From contig CALPVM020000124.1 of the NCBI GenBank assembly GCA_943327015.2, forward strand, positions 1-7,062: a stretch of DNA of 7,062 nt, written 5' to 3'. This DNA is from Akkermansia muciniphila (GTDB lineage Bacteria; Pseudomonadota; Gammaproteobacteria; Burkholderiales; Burkholderiaceae_C). The notes beneath the pieces are model-generated. The model ran no database searches. It saw only the letters and a program-made list of their open reading frames with translations, and had not been told where the DNA came from. The position numbers were made by a program, and so were the translations under genes. Below are positions 6,768-7,062 of the stretch, piece by piece; position 1 is the stretch's first letter, and the number at the start of each line of letters is the position of its first letter.

Positions 6768-6811
6768 AATCAAGCCCTCCATTCTAAAATCAAACCTTTT
6801 GCCTTCGCTGC
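6768..6811. promoter_or_regulatory. Divergent ispD / mfd intergenic region
   Basis: Only 44 bases separate the two start codons, so the promoters of at least one gene must lie partly within coding sequence. On the plus strand TAAAAT (6785-6790) is one base from the sigma-70 -10 consensus and would give mfd a leader of about 15 bases, but no good -35 box lies 16-18 bases upstream. On the minus strand the overlapping TAGAAT (6781-6786) also resembles a -10 box, but it is too close to the ispD ribosome-binding site to be convincing. The region is A/T-rich compared with the flanking genes. A promoter is expected here from gene layout; the exact boxes are uncertain. Confidence 0.35.
6775..6780 (-). 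promoter_or_regulatory. Ribosome-binding site of ispD
   Basis: On the minus strand this reads GGAGGG, a strong Shine-Dalgarno sequence 7 bases before the ATG at 6767. The alternative upstream ATG at 6782-6780 shares its last base with the site, so it cannot use it. This fixes the preferred start of ispD and shortens the longest reading frame by five codons. Confidence 0.75.
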
Positions 6812-7062
6812 ATGGAATTACCCAAACTAAACATTGGCAAACGCTTTACCCTGCCCCGCCCGGTCGGCTCTGCTGATGCCTTGCTTCTTGCCCGCCTTGG
6901 CATGCGCGAGAAATCAGCCCACAAACCCATGACGGTAGTGACGGCCGATGCCAGTGACGCCCAACGCTTGCTGGAAGAAATACCATTTTTTGAGCCTTCC
7001 TTGCGCTGTGCATTGTTTCCGGATTGGGAAACCCTGCCCTACGACACGTTTTCGCCGCACCA
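6812..7062 (+). CDS. mfd: Transcription-repair coupling factor Mfd (5' part, truncated by window end)
   Basis: Mfd is a cytosolic ATP-driven DNA translocase that removes RNA polymerase stalled at DNA lesions and recruits UvrA to start nucleotide excision repair. Only the first 83 codons of a protein normally about 1,150 residues long are in the window. They belong to the N-terminal UvrB-like region: GKRFTLPRP (9-17), GSADALLLARL (19-29), a strand-helix segment TVVTADASDAQRLLEE (41-56) and the family signature FPDWETLPYD with FSPH (69-83). The ATG at 6812 is the first possible start, because an in-frame TAA lies at 6785-6787. No clear Shine-Dalgarno sequence precedes it, and the leader is probably short. 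The gene is transcribed away from the ispD unit. Confidence 0.93.
   Translation, partial: MELPKLNIGKRFTLPRPVGSADALLLARLGMREKSAHKPMTVVTADASDAQRLLEEIPFFEPSLRCALFPDWETLPYDTFSPH

Noticed and set aside
6780..6782. Upstream ATG as the ispD start
   Set aside because: It overlaps the strong GGAGGG ribosome-binding site of the ATG at 6767 and has no such sequence of its own.
1..7062. CRISPR arrays, tRNA or rRNA genes, insertion sequences, toxin-antitoxin or defence genes
   Set aside because: No regularly spaced repeats, cloverleaf-like sequences, transposase motifs or terminal inverted repeats were seen; the window is filled with conserved metabolic and repair genes.

Overview
This window looks like chromosomal DNA from a betaproteobacterium, most likely a member of the Burkholderiales with intermediate GC content (roughly half G+C by eye). 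Three things suggest this. An ispD-ispF pair sits divergently beside mfd, an arrangement I recall from Burkholderia-type genomes; the common enterobacterial context is ftsB-ispD-ispF-truD-surE. The IspF and IspD sequences are of beta type, for example GLLGHSDAD, NVDSTIIAQAPK and HDAARC. The Mfd N-terminus also fits (GKRFTLPRP, GSADALLLARL). The genus cannot be read from the sequence, and these comparisons are from memory.

Layout. Bases 1-126 are an A/T-rich intergenic stretch containing small hairpins. From 127 to 6767, six genes lie head to tail on the minus strand. In transcription order they are ispD, ispF, fadH, a SIMPL-domain (DUF541) periplasmic protein, a FadI/FadA-type thiolase, and a long two-domain FabG-like ketoreductase. 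Neighbours overlap by up to 11 bases or are separated by at most 25, so the set reads as one transcription unit with no room for strong internal promoters in the gaps. A 44-bp divergent intergenic region (6768-6811) separates ispD from mfd. Mfd starts at 6812 on the plus strand and runs off the right edge after 83 codons.

Function. IspD and IspF carry out the third and fifth steps of the MEP isoprenoid pathway (MEP to CDP-ME, and CDP-ME2P to MEcPP). FadH reduces 2,4-dienoyl-CoA during oxidation of unsaturated fatty acids. The thiolase and the ketoreductase act on 3-ketoacyl thioesters, either in beta-oxidation or, run in reverse, in making 3-hydroxyacyl-CoA. The SIMPL protein is exported and has no established biochemical role. 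Mfd couples transcription to nucleotide excision repair.

All complete genes have intact reading frames and recognisable catalytic residues. I see no mobile element, CRISPR array, RNA gene, phage gene or defence system. The points most worth attention are the mixed content of the apparent six-gene operon, the degenerate SDR-like N-terminal half of the ketoreductase, and several start-codon decisions that differ from the longest reading frames.
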